A stretch of DNA of 64,000 nt from Flavobacterium sp. 270 (GTDB taxonomy: Bacteria; Bacteroidota; Bacteroidia; Flavobacteriales; Flavobacteriaceae). The translations under genes were made by a program, and so were the position numbers. The DNA is taken from positions 1 to 64,000 of the forward strand of contig NZ_SODM01000002.1 of NCBI RefSeq assembly GCF_004368785.1, in the 5' to 3' direction. The notes beneath the pieces were generated by a model. It searched no databases and was not told the DNA's origin. It saw nothing but the letters and a program-made list of their open reading frames with translations. Shown here piece after piece: positions 28,437 through 37,215 of the stretch (positions are counted from its first letter, which is position 1; each line of letters begins with the position of its first letter).

Positions 28437-31400
28437 ATGGCACAATTCAATTTCAATAAATGGAATACTATTATTGGTTGGTTTGCATTTGCAATCGCTT
28501 TAATTACCTACACACTAACTGTTGAACCTACCATGAGCTTTTGGGATTGTGGCGAATACATTGCTACAGCCGCTAAACTAGAAGTTGGCCACCCTCCGGG
28601 AGCGCCTTTGTTTCAAATGATGGGTGCTTTTTTCGCCATGTTTGCCATAGATGATCAACATGTGGCGGTAATGGTAAATATGATGTCTGTTTTCTCTAGC
28701 GCATTTACTATTCTATTTATGTTTTGGTCTTCGTCTATGATTTTGAAAAAAATTGTGGCTCGTTTTGCCGAAATTGATCAAAATAATTCAGTTGTTATTT
28801 TAGGAAGTTCATTTGTGGGTGCTCTTGCTTATACTTTCTCAGATAGTTTCTGGTTTAATGCAGTAGAAGCCGAAGTTTATGCAATGGCCTCTTTATTAAT
28901 TGCTTTACTTTTCTGGCTTGGATTACGTTGGGAACAAGACATGGATAAACCTAAAGGAAATAAATGGTTATTAATCATTTCGCTTGTTATCGGGCTTTCT
29001 TTCGGAGTTCACTTTATGGCTTTGCTAACTATTCCTTCTATAGGCTTCTTATATTATTTTAAGCATTACGAAAAAGTTACCATCAAAAACTTCCTTATAG
29101 CGAATGTTGTTGTTATTGGTATCTTATTGTTTATTTTCAAATTGCTTTTACCGCTTACAATGGCTTTCTTCGGAAAAACAGAAGTTTTTATGGTAAACAG
29201 CATGGGAATGCCTTTTGATTCGGGAACTATTTTTGTCACTTTAGTTCTTATCGCTTTCTTTTATTTTGGATTAAAATTTACCAAACAAAAAGGATTTGTT
29301 TTCTATAACACGATCATTCTTTGTATTTTATTCATCTTAATTGGTTTTTCTACCTGGATGATGCTTCCTGTGCGTGCAAATGCAAATACGGTTATCAACG
29401 AAAATAAACCGTCTGATGCTGCCGAAGTTTTAGCGTATTACAATCGTGAACAATATGGTGTAAATCCTTTGTTTTATGGACCTCAATACACAGAAGTTTT
29501 TGCCGGTCTTGATGCAACAACTCCTTATTTGGACAAAAAACCTAACTACGAAAGAGATTATAAATCTGGTAAATATATTATTACCAATAATTTTAAGAAT
29601 GCAGATCAGAATATGGATGACAACCAGAAAACGATTCTGCCAAGAATGTGGAGTACAGAAGTGCCACACATTCAAAACTATATCAATTTTACAAGTCCTC
29701 CAAAATTTAAAATAAATAATGATTATAATTTTGAAGATGATTTACAGAAATATGGTATTGATCCTACGAAATTAAGCGAAGAGGAATACAATAAGGCTAT
29801 TGAACAATTACGTCACGAAGTTGAAAAAACAGTTTCTGAATTCAGACAAGCATATGCTCAAAAACAAATTGACAATGAGGGCTATGTTAAATTCTTAAAA
29901 AGTTACGGAGATTACTTGATTATTGAAAAACCATCAACAGCAGAAAATTTTAGTTTCATGTTCGAATATCAATTTGGATATATGTACTGGAGATATTTGA
30001 TGTGGAATTTTGTTGGCCGTCAAAGTGACAATCAAGGTAAGTATGATAATCTTGACGGAAACTGGATTAGCGGCATTAAGGCTCTTGATTCTATACACTT
30101 AGGCTCTCAGGATAATTTACCAAGTGATGTTCTAAACAACAAAGGCCGTAACGTTTATTTCTTCCTGCCTTTTATTTTAGGTTTAATTGGAATAATGTAT
30201 CATGCTAATAAAGATCTTAAAAGTTTTTATGTTCTTTTGGCTTTATTTTTATTTACTGGAATTGCCCTAAAAATTTACTTAAACGAAAGGCCTTTTGAGC
30301 CTCGTGAAAGAGATTATGCTCTTGTGGGATCTTTTTATGTATTTGCTATCTGGATTGGTTTTGGAGTTTATTCTCTTTATGAAAGCTTCCAGAAATATCT
30401 CGCTCCTAAAATTGCAGGTCCTGTTATTATTGCTGCAAGCTTATTAGCAGCTCCTGTTTTAATGGCTTCTCAAAACTGGGATGATCATGACAGATCTGGT
30501 AAATATACAGCTGTTGCAATGGCAAAAGCTTATTTAAGTTCTTGCGATAAAGATGCTATTTTATTTACTATTGGAGACAATGATACGTTCCCACTCTGGT
30601 ATGCCCAGGAAATTGAGCACTACAGAACAGATGTTAAAATCGTAAACACAAGCTTAGTGAACACAGATTGGTATATTGACCAAATGAAAGCTAAAGCTTA
30701 TGAATCTGATCCGTTACCAATCTCATTTACGCATGATGAATACGTAGGAGATAACCGAGATTATGTGGCTCATATTCAAAAAACAGAAACACGCTGGAAC
30801 ATTGTTGATTTTATTAATTTTATTAAAAATCCAAAATCAACGGTACAAATGCAAAATGGACAAACAATCCATTTTTATCCAACAGATAAAATTAGAATTA
30901 ACGTTGATAAAAATACCATTATCAAAAATAAAGTCGTTAATCCTAAATACAATGATTCTATTGTACCATACATTGATCTTACTATAAAAGGAAGCGCGCT
31001 TTACAAAAACCGTTTAATTATGCTTGATATTATAGCTAATAATAATTGGAAAAGACCAATTTACTTTAGCGGCGGTGCTTTTGATGATGAAGATTATTTA
31101 TGGATGAAAGATTACCTGCAATTAGACGGTATGGTTTACAAACTAGTTCCTATTAAAAATACGCCTTCAAAAGATGGCGGACCTATGGATATGGGACAAA
31201 TTGATGCCGATAAAATGTACAATATCGTTATGAAATGGGATTGGGGAAATAGTAATGGTAATATCTATCATGATCCTGAAACCAGAAGAAACAGTATTAC
31301 CTACAGAACTAATTTATCGCGCTTAATGGATCAGCTTATAGCTGAAGGTAAAATTGATAAAGCTAAAAATGTAATCAATCTGGCTATTACTAAACTGCCG

Positions 31401-31715
31401 TTGGATAAATACGGCTATTATTCGCTGGTAGAACCTTTTGCAAATGGATACTATAAAGTAGGAGAAACGGCAAAAGCTCAAGATTTGTTGAATAAACTGA
31501 TTCAGAAGTATAAGGAAGACTTAAATTATTACAGCACTTTATCTGCTTCAGACCAAACTGATTTAGCAATTGATATTATTACAGATATCGAACGTTACAG
31601 AAGTTTATTGCAGGTTATGAAGGAAAACAAGGATGTAGCATTCTACGAAAAACACAAGAAAACTTTTAATACGTATGTAAATGTTTTTGAACGTTTTGGA
31701 AGAGAAAAAGAATAA
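28437..31715 (+). CDS. DUF2723 polytopic membrane protein (TMEM260-like glycosyltransferase family)
   Basis: The 1092-residue protein has about 10-12 hydrophobic helices in its first 330 residues and again near 575-680, plus a large soluble C-terminal part. The N-terminal block TVEPTMSFWDCGEYIATAAKL...HPPGAPLFQM is the DUF2723 signature, with acidic residues typical of GT-C glycosyltransferases. NERPFEPRERDYALVGSFY lies between later helices. The human relative TMEM260 is a protein O-mannosyltransferase. A role in Flavobacterium protein O-glycosylation or another lipid-linked sugar transfer is plausible but unproven. Monocistronic, with a strong terminator. Confidence 0.85.
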   Translation: MAQFNFNKWNTIIGWFAFAIALITYTLTVEPTMSFWDCGEYIATAAKLEVGHPPGAPLFQMMGAFFAMFAIDDQHVAVMVNMMSVFSSAFTILFMFWSSSMILKKIVARFAEIDQNNSVVILGSSFVGALAYTFSDSFWFNAVEAEVYAMASLLIALLFWLGLRWEQDMDKPKGNKWLLIISLVIGLSFGVHFMALLTIPSIGFLYYFKHYEKVTIKNFLIANVVVIGILLFIFKLLLPLTMAFFGKTEVFMVNSMGMPFDSGTIFVTLVLIAFFYFGLKFTKQKGFVFYNTIILCILFILIGFSTWMMLPVRANANTVINENKPSDAAEVLAYYNREQYGVNPLFYGPQYTEVFAGLDATTPYLDKKPNYERDYKSGKYIITNNFKNADQNMDDNQKTILPRMWSTEVPHIQNYINFTSPPKFKINNDYNFEDDLQKYGIDPTKLSEEEYNKAIEQLRHEVEKTVSEFRQAYAQKQIDNEGYVKFLKSYGDYLIIEKPSTAENFSFMFEYQFGYMYWRYLMWNFVGRQSDNQGKYDNLDGNWISGIKALDSIHLGSQDNLPSDVLNNKGRNVYFFLPFILGLIGIMYHANKDLKSFYVLLALFLFTGIALKIYLNERPFEPRERDYALVGSFYVFAIWIGFGVYSLYESFQKYLAPKIAGPVIIAASLLAAPVLMASQNWDDHDRSGKYTAVAMAKAYLSSCDKDAILFTIGDNDTFPLWYAQEIEHYRTDVKIVNTSLVNTDWYIDQMKAKAYESDPLPISFTHDEYVGDNRDYVAHIQKTETRWNIVDFINFIKNPKSTVQMQNGQTIHFYPTDKIRINVDKNTIIKNKVVNPKYNDSIVPYIDLTIKGSALYKNRLIMLDIIANNNWKRPIYFSGGAFDDEDYLWMKDYLQLDGMVYKLVPIKNTPSKDGGPMDMGQIDADKMYNIVMKWDWGNSNGNIYHDPETRRNSITYRTNLSRLMDQLIAEGKIDKAKNVINLAITKLPLDKYGYYSLVEPFANGYYKVGETAKAQDLLNKLIQKYKEDLNYYSTLSASDQTDLAIDIITDIERYRSLLQVMKENKDVAFYEKHKKTFNTYVNVFERFGREKE

Positions 31716-31739
31716 TAAGATACGAAAAATATACTGATT

Positions 31740-31783
31740 AAAAAAATGCAGCGCTGTTTGATAAATAGCGCTGCATTTTTTAA
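31740..31783 (+). terminator. Terminator after the DUF2723 gene
   Basis: AATGCAGCGCT pairs with AGCGCTGCATT, extended by A and T tracts, with an 11-nt loop and a T run. Confidence 0.85.
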
Positions 31784-31812
31784 TTTTACGTATATCTCTA
31801 AATCATTTCATC

Positions 31813-32454
31813 ATGAGCTTTTATTGGGTAAAAACAAATTCATTTATAAAAAGGGTATTTTCTAAATATTGCTGGGACATTCCTAATAATGAAAAGAAGA
31901 TATACCTAACTTTTGATGACGGTCCAACTCCCGAAATTACAGATTGGGTTTTATCTGAATTGAAAAAATTTGATGCAAAAGCCACTTTCTTCTGCATCGG
32001 AAAAAATATAAAAGCGAATTTAGCCTTATTCCAAAAACTGATAACCGAAGGACATTCTATCGGAAATCATACGATGAATCATGTAAATGGCTGGAAAATC
32101 CACACAAACGATTATATCGAAAATGTTAAGAATTGTGCTCATGTACTAGAAGAGCAGGAAAAAACATGCGATCGTTTATTATTTCGTCCTCCTTATGGAA
32201 AAATTAAAAAGACACAATCTAAGATACTCCGTAAATTAGGTTATAAAATTGTGATGTGGGATGTTTTAAGTGCAGATTTTGACCAATCTATTACTCCGGA
32301 AAAATGTCTTGAAAACGTTACTAAAAACGTAAAATCAGGAAGTGTGATTGTATTTCATGACAGTGTAAAGGCATCTCCGAATTTAAAATTCGCATTGCCT
32401 AAAACCTTACATTTTTTAAAAGAAAATGGATATTCATTTGATATTATTCACTAA
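31813..32454 (+). CDS. Polysaccharide deacetylase family protein (NodB homology)
   Basis: The 213-residue protein has the NodB motifs: TFDDGPTP (metal/catalytic Asp pair), HSIGNHTMNH (metal-binding HxxxH), RPPYGK, a WDVLSADF segment and VFHDSVKA (catalytic His). It should remove N-acetyl groups from a sugar polymer such as peptidoglycan or an exopolysaccharide. No clear signal peptide is seen, so cellular location is uncertain. Confidence 0.9.
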   Translation: MSFYWVKTNSFIKRVFSKYCWDIPNNEKKIYLTFDDGPTPEITDWVLSELKKFDAKATFFCIGKNIKANLALFQKLITEGHSIGNHTMNHVNGWKIHTNDYIENVKNCAHVLEEQEKTCDRLLFRPPYGKIKKTQSKILRKLGYKIVMWDVLSADFDQSITPEKCLENVTKNVKSGSVIVFHDSVKASPNLKFALPKTLHFLKENGYSFDIIH

Positions 32455-32477
32455 ATAACATCAACTTTAGAAGTGTA

Positions 32478-32780
32478 TTATACCCCGAATTGTTCCTGAA
32501 CAATTCCGATAATAGTATTTGCATCAAGTTCTCCTGACTGTCTCCAGATCATTTGACCTTCTTTATAAATCATTAAAGTCGGAAGTCCTTTTATACGAAG
32601 CGCTTCTGCCAGTTCTTGATTCTTATCTACATCAATTTTGATTACTTTGGCTTTATCACCAAGCGCAGCCGCAACATCCTTAATAACAGGATGCATAGAA
32701 ACAGACGATTCATTCCAATCTGTGTAAAAATCAATTAACACAGGAACTTGAGCATTTATTAGTTCTCCAAATTTTGACAT
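32478..32780 (-). CDS. Thioredoxin-fold protein lacking all cysteines
   Basis: The 100-residue protein follows the thioredoxin pattern: LIDFYTDW, then the active-site helix, VIKIDVDKN, and the cis-Pro loop KGLPTLMIYKEG. The expected CGPC is replaced by Asn-Glu-Ser-Ser (residues 23-26), and the whole protein contains no Cys. It therefore cannot be a disulfide reductase and is probably a binding or chaperone-like member of the family. A possible -7 element TACATTTG lies at 32832-32839 on the minus strand. Confidence 0.88.
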   Translation of the reverse strand: MSKFGELINAQVPVLIDFYTDWNESSVSMHPVIKDVAAALGDKAKVIKIDVDKNQELAEALRIKGLPTLMIYKEGQMIWRQSGELDANTIIGIVQEQFGV

Positions 32781-32853
32781 AAAACCAAAAATTTAAATTT
32801 TTTTTAATCTACAAAAGAGATCAATATTATACAAATGTAGCATTTTTAACGAA

Positions 32854-34089
32854 TTAAGCCACATTGTTGCCCTTTTTTAGTTCTATAACTGTTATTTCGG
32901 GCATGATCCCAACTCTACCTGGATAGGCATGAAAACCAAATCCACGATTAACATAAACGTAACGACCGGCTTCTTCGTATAAACCTGCCCATTGTTTATA
33001 AATATATTGTGCGAGACTCCATTTAAAATAGCCCGGAATTTCGATACCGAACTGCATACCGTGCGTATGACCCGCTAATGTTAAATGAAAGTTCTTTGGA
33101 TGCTTTTTAATTTCGTATTCCCAATGACTTGGATCATGACTCATTAAAACCTTAAAATCATCTTGATCAACATGCTGAGAAGCCTTGTTTAAATCACCGG
33201 CTTTTTTAAAATTCTGTCCCCAATTCTCTACACCAATCAACGCGATTTTATCATCACCTTTCTGGATGTAAGTATGCTCATTTAGCAAAAGTTCAAAACC
33301 AATTTTTCCGTATAAGTCTTTTATCGCTTGAAAATTCTCATCTTTTTCTTTTTCAGAAGGCCAGGTTACATATTCGCCGTAATCGTGATTTCCTAAAACA
33401 GAGAACTTTCCGTATTTATAGTTTTTTATTCTTTTAAAAGTCTCTAACCACGGATTCATTTCTTTTGCATGTGTATTTACAATATCTCCTGTAAACAAAA
33501 TCATATCCGATTCTTGCGCATTAATCAAATCAATAGCATAATTGATCTTATCCGGATTATCAAAACTACCACTGTGCACATCTGAAATCTGAGTGATTCT
33601 AAAGCCATCAAAAGCGTCTGGAAGATCTGGAAAGAAAACAGTCTGCTTGATCACTTTAAAATTATATTTTCCTTCAAAAATTCCATAAATTAAAGACAAG
33701 AACGGAATCGCAGCAAGTCCTAAAGCGATCTGGCTGACAAACTTACGTCTGTCTGGCATTATTTCCTTTCGAGGCGCATTATACATGCAATAATTTAAAA
33801 TACTAGCTCCGATTCTAAAAATATCTTCTCCAAATAAAATTAATGTAATTACAATTTTAGGAACATAAATTAAAAGCATCAATCCCATGGTAAACATGGT
33901 CTGTTTGGTTTGTCCAACAGAACGATCAAATTGCGTAAAAGAATAGATAATAAAAATTAAAAGCAGTAAGCTAATAATTTGATAACTAACCAGAACCCAT
34001 CTAATTTTGATTAAAGTTCGAAAAGCTTGATAAGAATAAAACTCTACAAATAAAAAAAGAGCACAAAGGATTACAAAACGAAAGATCAT
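32854..34089 (-). CDS. Membrane-anchored metallophosphoesterase
   Basis: The 411-residue protein has about four N-terminal hydrophobic helices (to about residue 140). A calcineurin-like phosphoesterase domain follows with ISDVHSG, FTGDIVN, LGNHDYGEY, MSHDP and AGHTHGMQFG, the five metal-ligand blocks. Such YkuE/YaeI-like proteins act on phospholipid or nucleotide phosphates; the substrate cannot be told. It is upstream of the thioredoxin-fold gene with a 73-bp gap. Confidence 0.9.
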   Translation of the reverse strand: MIFRFVILCALFLFVEFYSYQAFRTLIKIRWVLVSYQIISLLLLIFIIYSFTQFDRSVGQTKQTMFTMGLMLLIYVPKIVITLILFGEDIFRIGASILNYCMYNAPRKEIMPDRRKFVSQIALGLAAIPFLSLIYGIFEGKYNFKVIKQTVFFPDLPDAFDGFRITQISDVHSGSFDNPDKINYAIDLINAQESDMILFTGDIVNTHAKEMNPWLETFKRIKNYKYGKFSVLGNHDYGEYVTWPSEKEKDENFQAIKDLYGKIGFELLLNEHTYIQKGDDKIALIGVENWGQNFKKAGDLNKASQHVDQDDFKVLMSHDPSHWEYEIKKHPKNFHLTLAGHTHGMQFGIEIPGYFKWSLAQYIYKQWAGLYEEAGRYVYVNRGFGFHAYPGRVGIMPEITVIELKKGNNVA

Positions 34090-34170
34090 TGGTTATAGTT
34101 TTAAGCAAAGTAACAAAGAATGAAAATTTTATTGCTTTTTATTATCAAAAATTTAACTCAATTAAACCGC

Positions 34171-34204
34171 AAAAAGCTGATAGATTTCTCCATCAGCCTT
34201 TTTT
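34171..34204 (-). terminator. Terminator of the small Lys-rich gene A
   Basis: On the minus strand the stem GCTGAT/ATCAGC is flanked by A and T tracts around a short AT-rich loop and ends in TTTTT. It is related in sequence to the terminator at 36691-36723 behind the paralogue. Confidence 0.7.
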
Positions 34205-34282
34205 CTGTTAAAACTATTATTATCAACGTTGTTTCATAAACAAAATCCTAATCTATGAAACCAAAAAATCTAAATTAGATTT

Positions 34283-34477
34283 TTATTTTTTTGCTTCAGC
34301 TTTTGGAGCTGCTTCTGTTTTAGCTGTAGCTGCTTTTTTGTCTTCTTTTTTGTGGTGTTTTTTCTCTTTTGGAGCTTTAGTTTCTTTTGCTGGTGCTGCT
34401 TGTGCTGGAGTTGCTTGTGCACTTACCATTGCTGTTGTTCCTAAAACTGCTACTGCTAACATTACTAATTTTTTCAT
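34283..34477 (-). CDS. Small secreted Lys/Ala-rich protein A (Asr-like composition)
   Basis: The 64-residue product has a clear signal peptide (MKKLVMLAVAVLGTTAMVSA, cleavage after AQA or SA). The mature part is almost entirely Ala, Lys, Pro, Glu and Thr, with HHKK in the middle. It is strongly basic and probably disordered. Composition recalls the enterobacterial acid-shock protein Asr, but homology cannot be shown from composition. The paralogue at 36803-37021 shares the signal peptide, Lys-rich tail, terminator type and promoter layout. Its promoter has TATCTTTG and two tandem 11-bp repeats. Function otherwise unknown. Confidence 0.8.
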   Translation of the reverse strand: MKKLVMLAVAVLGTTAMVSAQATPAQAAPAKETKAPKEKKHHKKEDKKAATAKTEAAPKAEAKK

Positions 34478-34522
34478 GACTTTAAATTTTATAAATTAAT
34501 TATTATTTGATTATTTATAAGC

Positions 34523-34530
34523 CAAAGATA
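34523..34530 (-). promoter_or_regulatory. -7 element of small gene A
   Basis: Minus strand TATCTTTG fits TAnnTTTG exactly. No TTG is present at -33; instead tandem repeats occupy that region, suggesting activator dependence. Confidence 0.6.
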
Positions 34531-34538
34531 TAATCAGT

Positions 34539-34560
34539 AAATGAAGATTAAATGAAGATT
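34539..34560 (-). promoter_or_regulatory. Tandem 11-bp direct repeats, probable response-regulator box A
   Basis: AAATGAAGATT occurs twice back to back (34539-34549, 34550-34560), 8 bp from the -7 element. OmpR/PhoB-type regulators bind tandem sites of this period. The same motif, period and distance occur before the paralogous gene. Confidence 0.65.
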
Positions 34561-34584
34561 AATAGGGTTAAAAAAAATTAACTT

Positions 34585-35922
34585 TTAATTGGGTTTTGCA
34601 GTTTCCGGAAACGAAAGAACAAAGGTTGTACCTTCGTTAATTATTGAAGTTACGTTGATTTCGATATGATGAAAAGAAGCAATACTCTTAGCAATAGCAA
34701 GCCCTAATCCCTGCCCTTCCTGATCTGAACTGATTCGGGTAAATCGGTTAAATATTTTTTCGATCTGAAAAACATCCATTCCAATACCAGAATCTGCAAT
34801 AGAAATAAAATACTGATCATCCTGAAAACCATCTGAAATAATAATTCCGCCATTTTCTCTATTGTATTTGATCGCATTGGTAATCAAATTATAAATTAGA
34901 ATATGAATTAGAGTCTTATTTCCTTTAAAACTAAAATTATGCTGCATGGTATTCGTGAAACTAAGCCCTCTGTCTTCTATTCTATCCTGAAGGTCTTCCT
35001 GCATATCTGTTACCATTTCTCCAAAATGAATTTCTTCATCAGTAGCATATTGATTATTTTCGATTCTGGAAATCAGCAGCAAATTATTGATGATCTTTTT
35101 CAGCATGTCTAAAGTTCGCAGTGAACCCGCAATTTTATCTACTGCATTATCATCCAAAGAATCATTTTGCAATAAATTTTCGAATTTGTTTTTTAGAAGT
35201 GCAATTGGCGTAAGAAGTTCGTGCGAAACATTAGAAATAAATTGTTTCTCTTTTTTAAAAAGTTCCGCAATACGATCCATCATTTGATTTAAAACAAAAT
35301 CCAGTTCTCTAAAATCCCGCGATGCCGCTTTTATCGGAGTATGATCAAAAGCTTCAGGTTCGTTTACGCGTCTAATTTTAGTATCAATAATTTTATAAAA
35401 AGGTTTTAGCAGATATTCAATATAAAAGGTATCGGCCAAAAAAGTAATCAAAAGCACCACAACGAAAACAATAATAATAAAAAAACGAATAATAAATGTA
35501 AGGTCTTTTATTTCGCTGATACTACTTCCTATTTCAAGTTGATAGCCTTGATTTTCATAAGTAAAAAAGTGACGCAGAATTCGGTATTCATTATCCTCTC
35601 CTTCTATAACTCTGTAATCATTGCTAAAAGTAGTTTTCTTTTGAGTAGGTTTTGCAGCAGCTCTTGAAAGCACCAAAAATTCACTGTGCAGTGTAGAAAA
35701 TTGAGAATAAGTATCGGTAGAATCGGCAGTGTTTTCTATAAAATCATTAATTTCATTTCGATTTAAATGATCAATAAACTTTTTCTCTTTTTCAACCAGA
35801 CTATTATTAATATGCCGGTAAACTACTTTTTCAACCAAAATGGGTAGCATCAGCCACAAAATCAAGATTAACAACAATCTTGTTAATGCATTAAAAATAG
35901 CCAGTTGGTGTTTTATTTTCAA
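34585..35922 (-). CDS. Sensor histidine kinase of an OmpR-type two-component system
   Basis: The 445-residue protein has a membrane helix at about 10-30, a periplasmic sensor of about 110 residues and a second helix at about 142-165. The dimerisation segment with the phospho-accepting His (FISNVSHELLTPI, His about 234) and the ATPase domain (NLITNAIKYN, DSGIGMD, GQGLGLAIAKSIA) follow. It is cotranscribed 12 bp after its response regulator. The signal is unknown; location next to two secreted basic proteins suggests an envelope or pH/ion stress (inference). Confidence 0.93.
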   Translation of the reverse strand: MKIKHQLAIFNALTRLLLILILWLMLPILVEKVVYRHINNSLVEKEKKFIDHLNRNEINDFIENTADSTDTYSQFSTLHSEFLVLSRAAAKPTQKKTTFSNDYRVIEGEDNEYRILRHFFTYENQGYQLEIGSSISEIKDLTFIIRFFIIIVFVVVLLITFLADTFYIEYLLKPFYKIIDTKIRRVNEPEAFDHTPIKAASRDFRELDFVLNQMMDRIAELFKKEKQFISNVSHELLTPIALLKNKFENLLQNDSLDDNAVDKIAGSLRTLDMLKKIINNLLLISRIENNQYATDEEIHFGEMVTDMQEDLQDRIEDRGLSFTNTMQHNFSFKGNKTLIHILIYNLITNAIKYNRENGGIIISDGFQDDQYFISIADSGIGMDVFQIEKIFNRFTRISSDQEGQGLGLAIAKSIASFHHIEINVTSIINEGTTFVLSFPETAKPN

Positions 35923-35934
35923 AGTAATTTCTTT

Positions 35935-36609
35935 TTAAGCATTAATACGATAACCAACGTTTCGAACTGTTTCAAACCAGCTGATATCGGTATGTTTATC
36001 AAGTTTTTTTCGGAGATTTCTAACGTGCACATCTATAAAATTCGAATCTGAATTTACTTCCAGAATATCGCCCCAAATATGTTCTGTGAGCTGTAATCTG
36101 GTAATTACACGATTTTTATTTAAAACTAAATATTGAAAAATATCAAACTCCTTTTTGGTTAAATTAATCGGAATGTCATCATAACTTACTTTATAATCCT
36201 GCAGCTGCAGACAAAATCCGTGTACGATTAAATCATTCATCGTATAACCGTGCATTCTGCGAATAACCGCAAACAAACGCGCACTAAGTTCCGTTAAAGC
36301 AAATGGTTTTGTCAAATAATCATCGGCACCAAGATGAAGCCCATTAATTCTGTCGTCTAATTCGCCGCGGGCCGTAATTACGATAACAGCCATTTTTGAT
36401 TTTGTTTTACGAACTGCTTTTAGAATTTCAAAACCATCGCCGTCTGGCAGGCCAAGATCCAAAAGCATTGCATCATAATCGTTACTGTTGATTTCTTCGA
36501 GCGCATCACTGCAATTATGAGCAAGTTTGCACACATAACCGCCATTGCATAAAAAATCGTAAACTTCTACAGCTAGTTCTTTATTATCTTCAACAACTAA
36601 AATATTCAT
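35935..36609 (-). CDS. OmpR/PhoB-family response regulator
   Basis: The start is placed at ATG 36609 (MNILVVEDNKEL), the normal beginning of a receiver domain, rather than at an upstream in-frame ATG at 36633. The 224-residue protein has a receiver domain with phospho-acceptor Asp about 51 (LLDLGLPDGDG), a conserved Thr and Lys (VITARG, YLTKPF), and a winged-helix DNA-binding domain (about 125-224) ending HVRNLRKKLDKH...VRNVGYRI. It probably binds the tandem 11-bp boxes upstream of the two small secreted genes. Confidence 0.95.
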   Translation of the reverse strand: MNILVVEDNKELAVEVYDFLCNGGYVCKLAHNCSDALEEINSNDYDAMLLDLGLPDGDGFEILKAVRKTKSKMAVIVITARGELDDRINGLHLGADDYLTKPFALTELSARLFAVIRRMHGYTMNDLIVHGFCLQLQDYKVSYDDIPINLTKKEFDIFQYLVLNKNRVITRLQLTEHIWGDILEVNSDSNFIDVHVRNLRKKLDKHTDISWFETVRNVGYRINA

Positions 36610-36690
36610 AACTATATAGGATTGTAAGCGCAAATAAAAGTAAGAAATTATAGAAAGTACTGTTGCGCCTTATTAAAATATTAACGTATT

Positions 36691-36723
36691 AAAAAAAGCT
36701 GATAAATTTCTTTACCAGCTTTC
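36691..36723 (-). terminator. Terminator of the small Lys-rich gene B
   Basis: Minus strand AAAGCTGGTAAA-GAAA-TTTATCAGCTTT is followed by further T residues. One mismatch in a 12-bp stem. Similar to the terminator behind gene A. Confidence 0.75.
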
Positions 36724-36802
36724 CATCATCTGCATTTTTCTAATTACCCTTTCTGTTTTACTGCCCTTGTCATGTTTTTTGATAGTAAAACAAAATTTGC
36801 AT

Positions 36803-37021
36803 TTATTTTTTCATTTTTGCAGTTTCTGTTTTAGAGGCTTCTTTTTTCTCTGTTTTAGCTTTTTTATCTGATTTTTTATCTGATTTTTTTTCAGCTTTAG
36901 CTTTTGGTTCTTTAATCGCTTTTACCTCTTTTGCAGGACCAACTTTTACTGCCGGAGGAAATGCATGTACCATTGCGCTTGTTCCTAAAACTGCTACGAG
37001 TAACATTAAAAAATTTCTCAT
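36803..37021 (-). CDS. Small secreted Lys-rich protein B (paralogue of gene A)
   Basis: The 72-residue product has a signal peptide (MRNFLMLLVAVLGTSAMVHA) nearly matching that of gene A. The mature tail is dominated by Lys, Ala, Glu, Ser and Thr, with a KKSDKKSDKK stretch. Very basic, no Cys, probably disordered. It lies upstream of the response regulator on the same strand and is bracketed by its own promoter (TAAATTTG, tandem 11-bp boxes) and terminator. Function unknown; an Asr-like envelope-stress role is a hypothesis. Confidence 0.8.
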   Translation of the reverse strand: MRNFLMLLVAVLGTSAMVHAFPPAVKVGPAKEVKAIKEPKAKAEKKSDKKSDKKAKTEKKEASKTETAKMKK

Positions 37022-37061
37022 GATTTCTATTGATTTAATTAATAACCTTTTAATTATAGAC

Positions 37062-37069
37062 CAAATTTA
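37062..37069 (-). promoter_or_regulatory. -7 element of small gene B
   Basis: Minus strand TAAATTTG, exact TAnnTTTG. As for gene A there is no clear -33 TTG; the tandem boxes sit there. Confidence 0.6.
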
Positions 37070-37077
37070 CCCCTGTA

Positions 37078-37099
37078 AAATGAAGAAAAAATGAAGAAT
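37078..37099 (-). promoter_or_regulatory. Tandem 11-bp direct repeats, probable response-regulator box B
   Basis: AAATGAAGAAA followed by AAATGAAGAAT, two adjacent 11-mers, again exactly 8 bp from the -7 element. They match box A in the first nine positions of each repeat. Confidence 0.65.
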
Positions 37100-37148
37100 A
37101 CTGGCGTCATAAAAACTTTAACTTGATATTAACGAATGCCTTTTTTTC

Positions 37149-37215
37149 ACCATATAAGTTATATAAGTAAATGTAAGCAAGATATCTTTAAATGAACTTA
37201 TATAACTTATATGGT
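37149..37215. repeat. Long palindrome of the ACCATATAAGTTATATAAGT type upstream of polA
   Basis: Perfect 20-bp inverted arms at 37149-37168 and 37196-37215 with a 27-nt loop, flanked by T7 on the left and A7 on the right. It lies between divergent genes, so it is not an ordinary terminator position. Confidence 0.85.
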
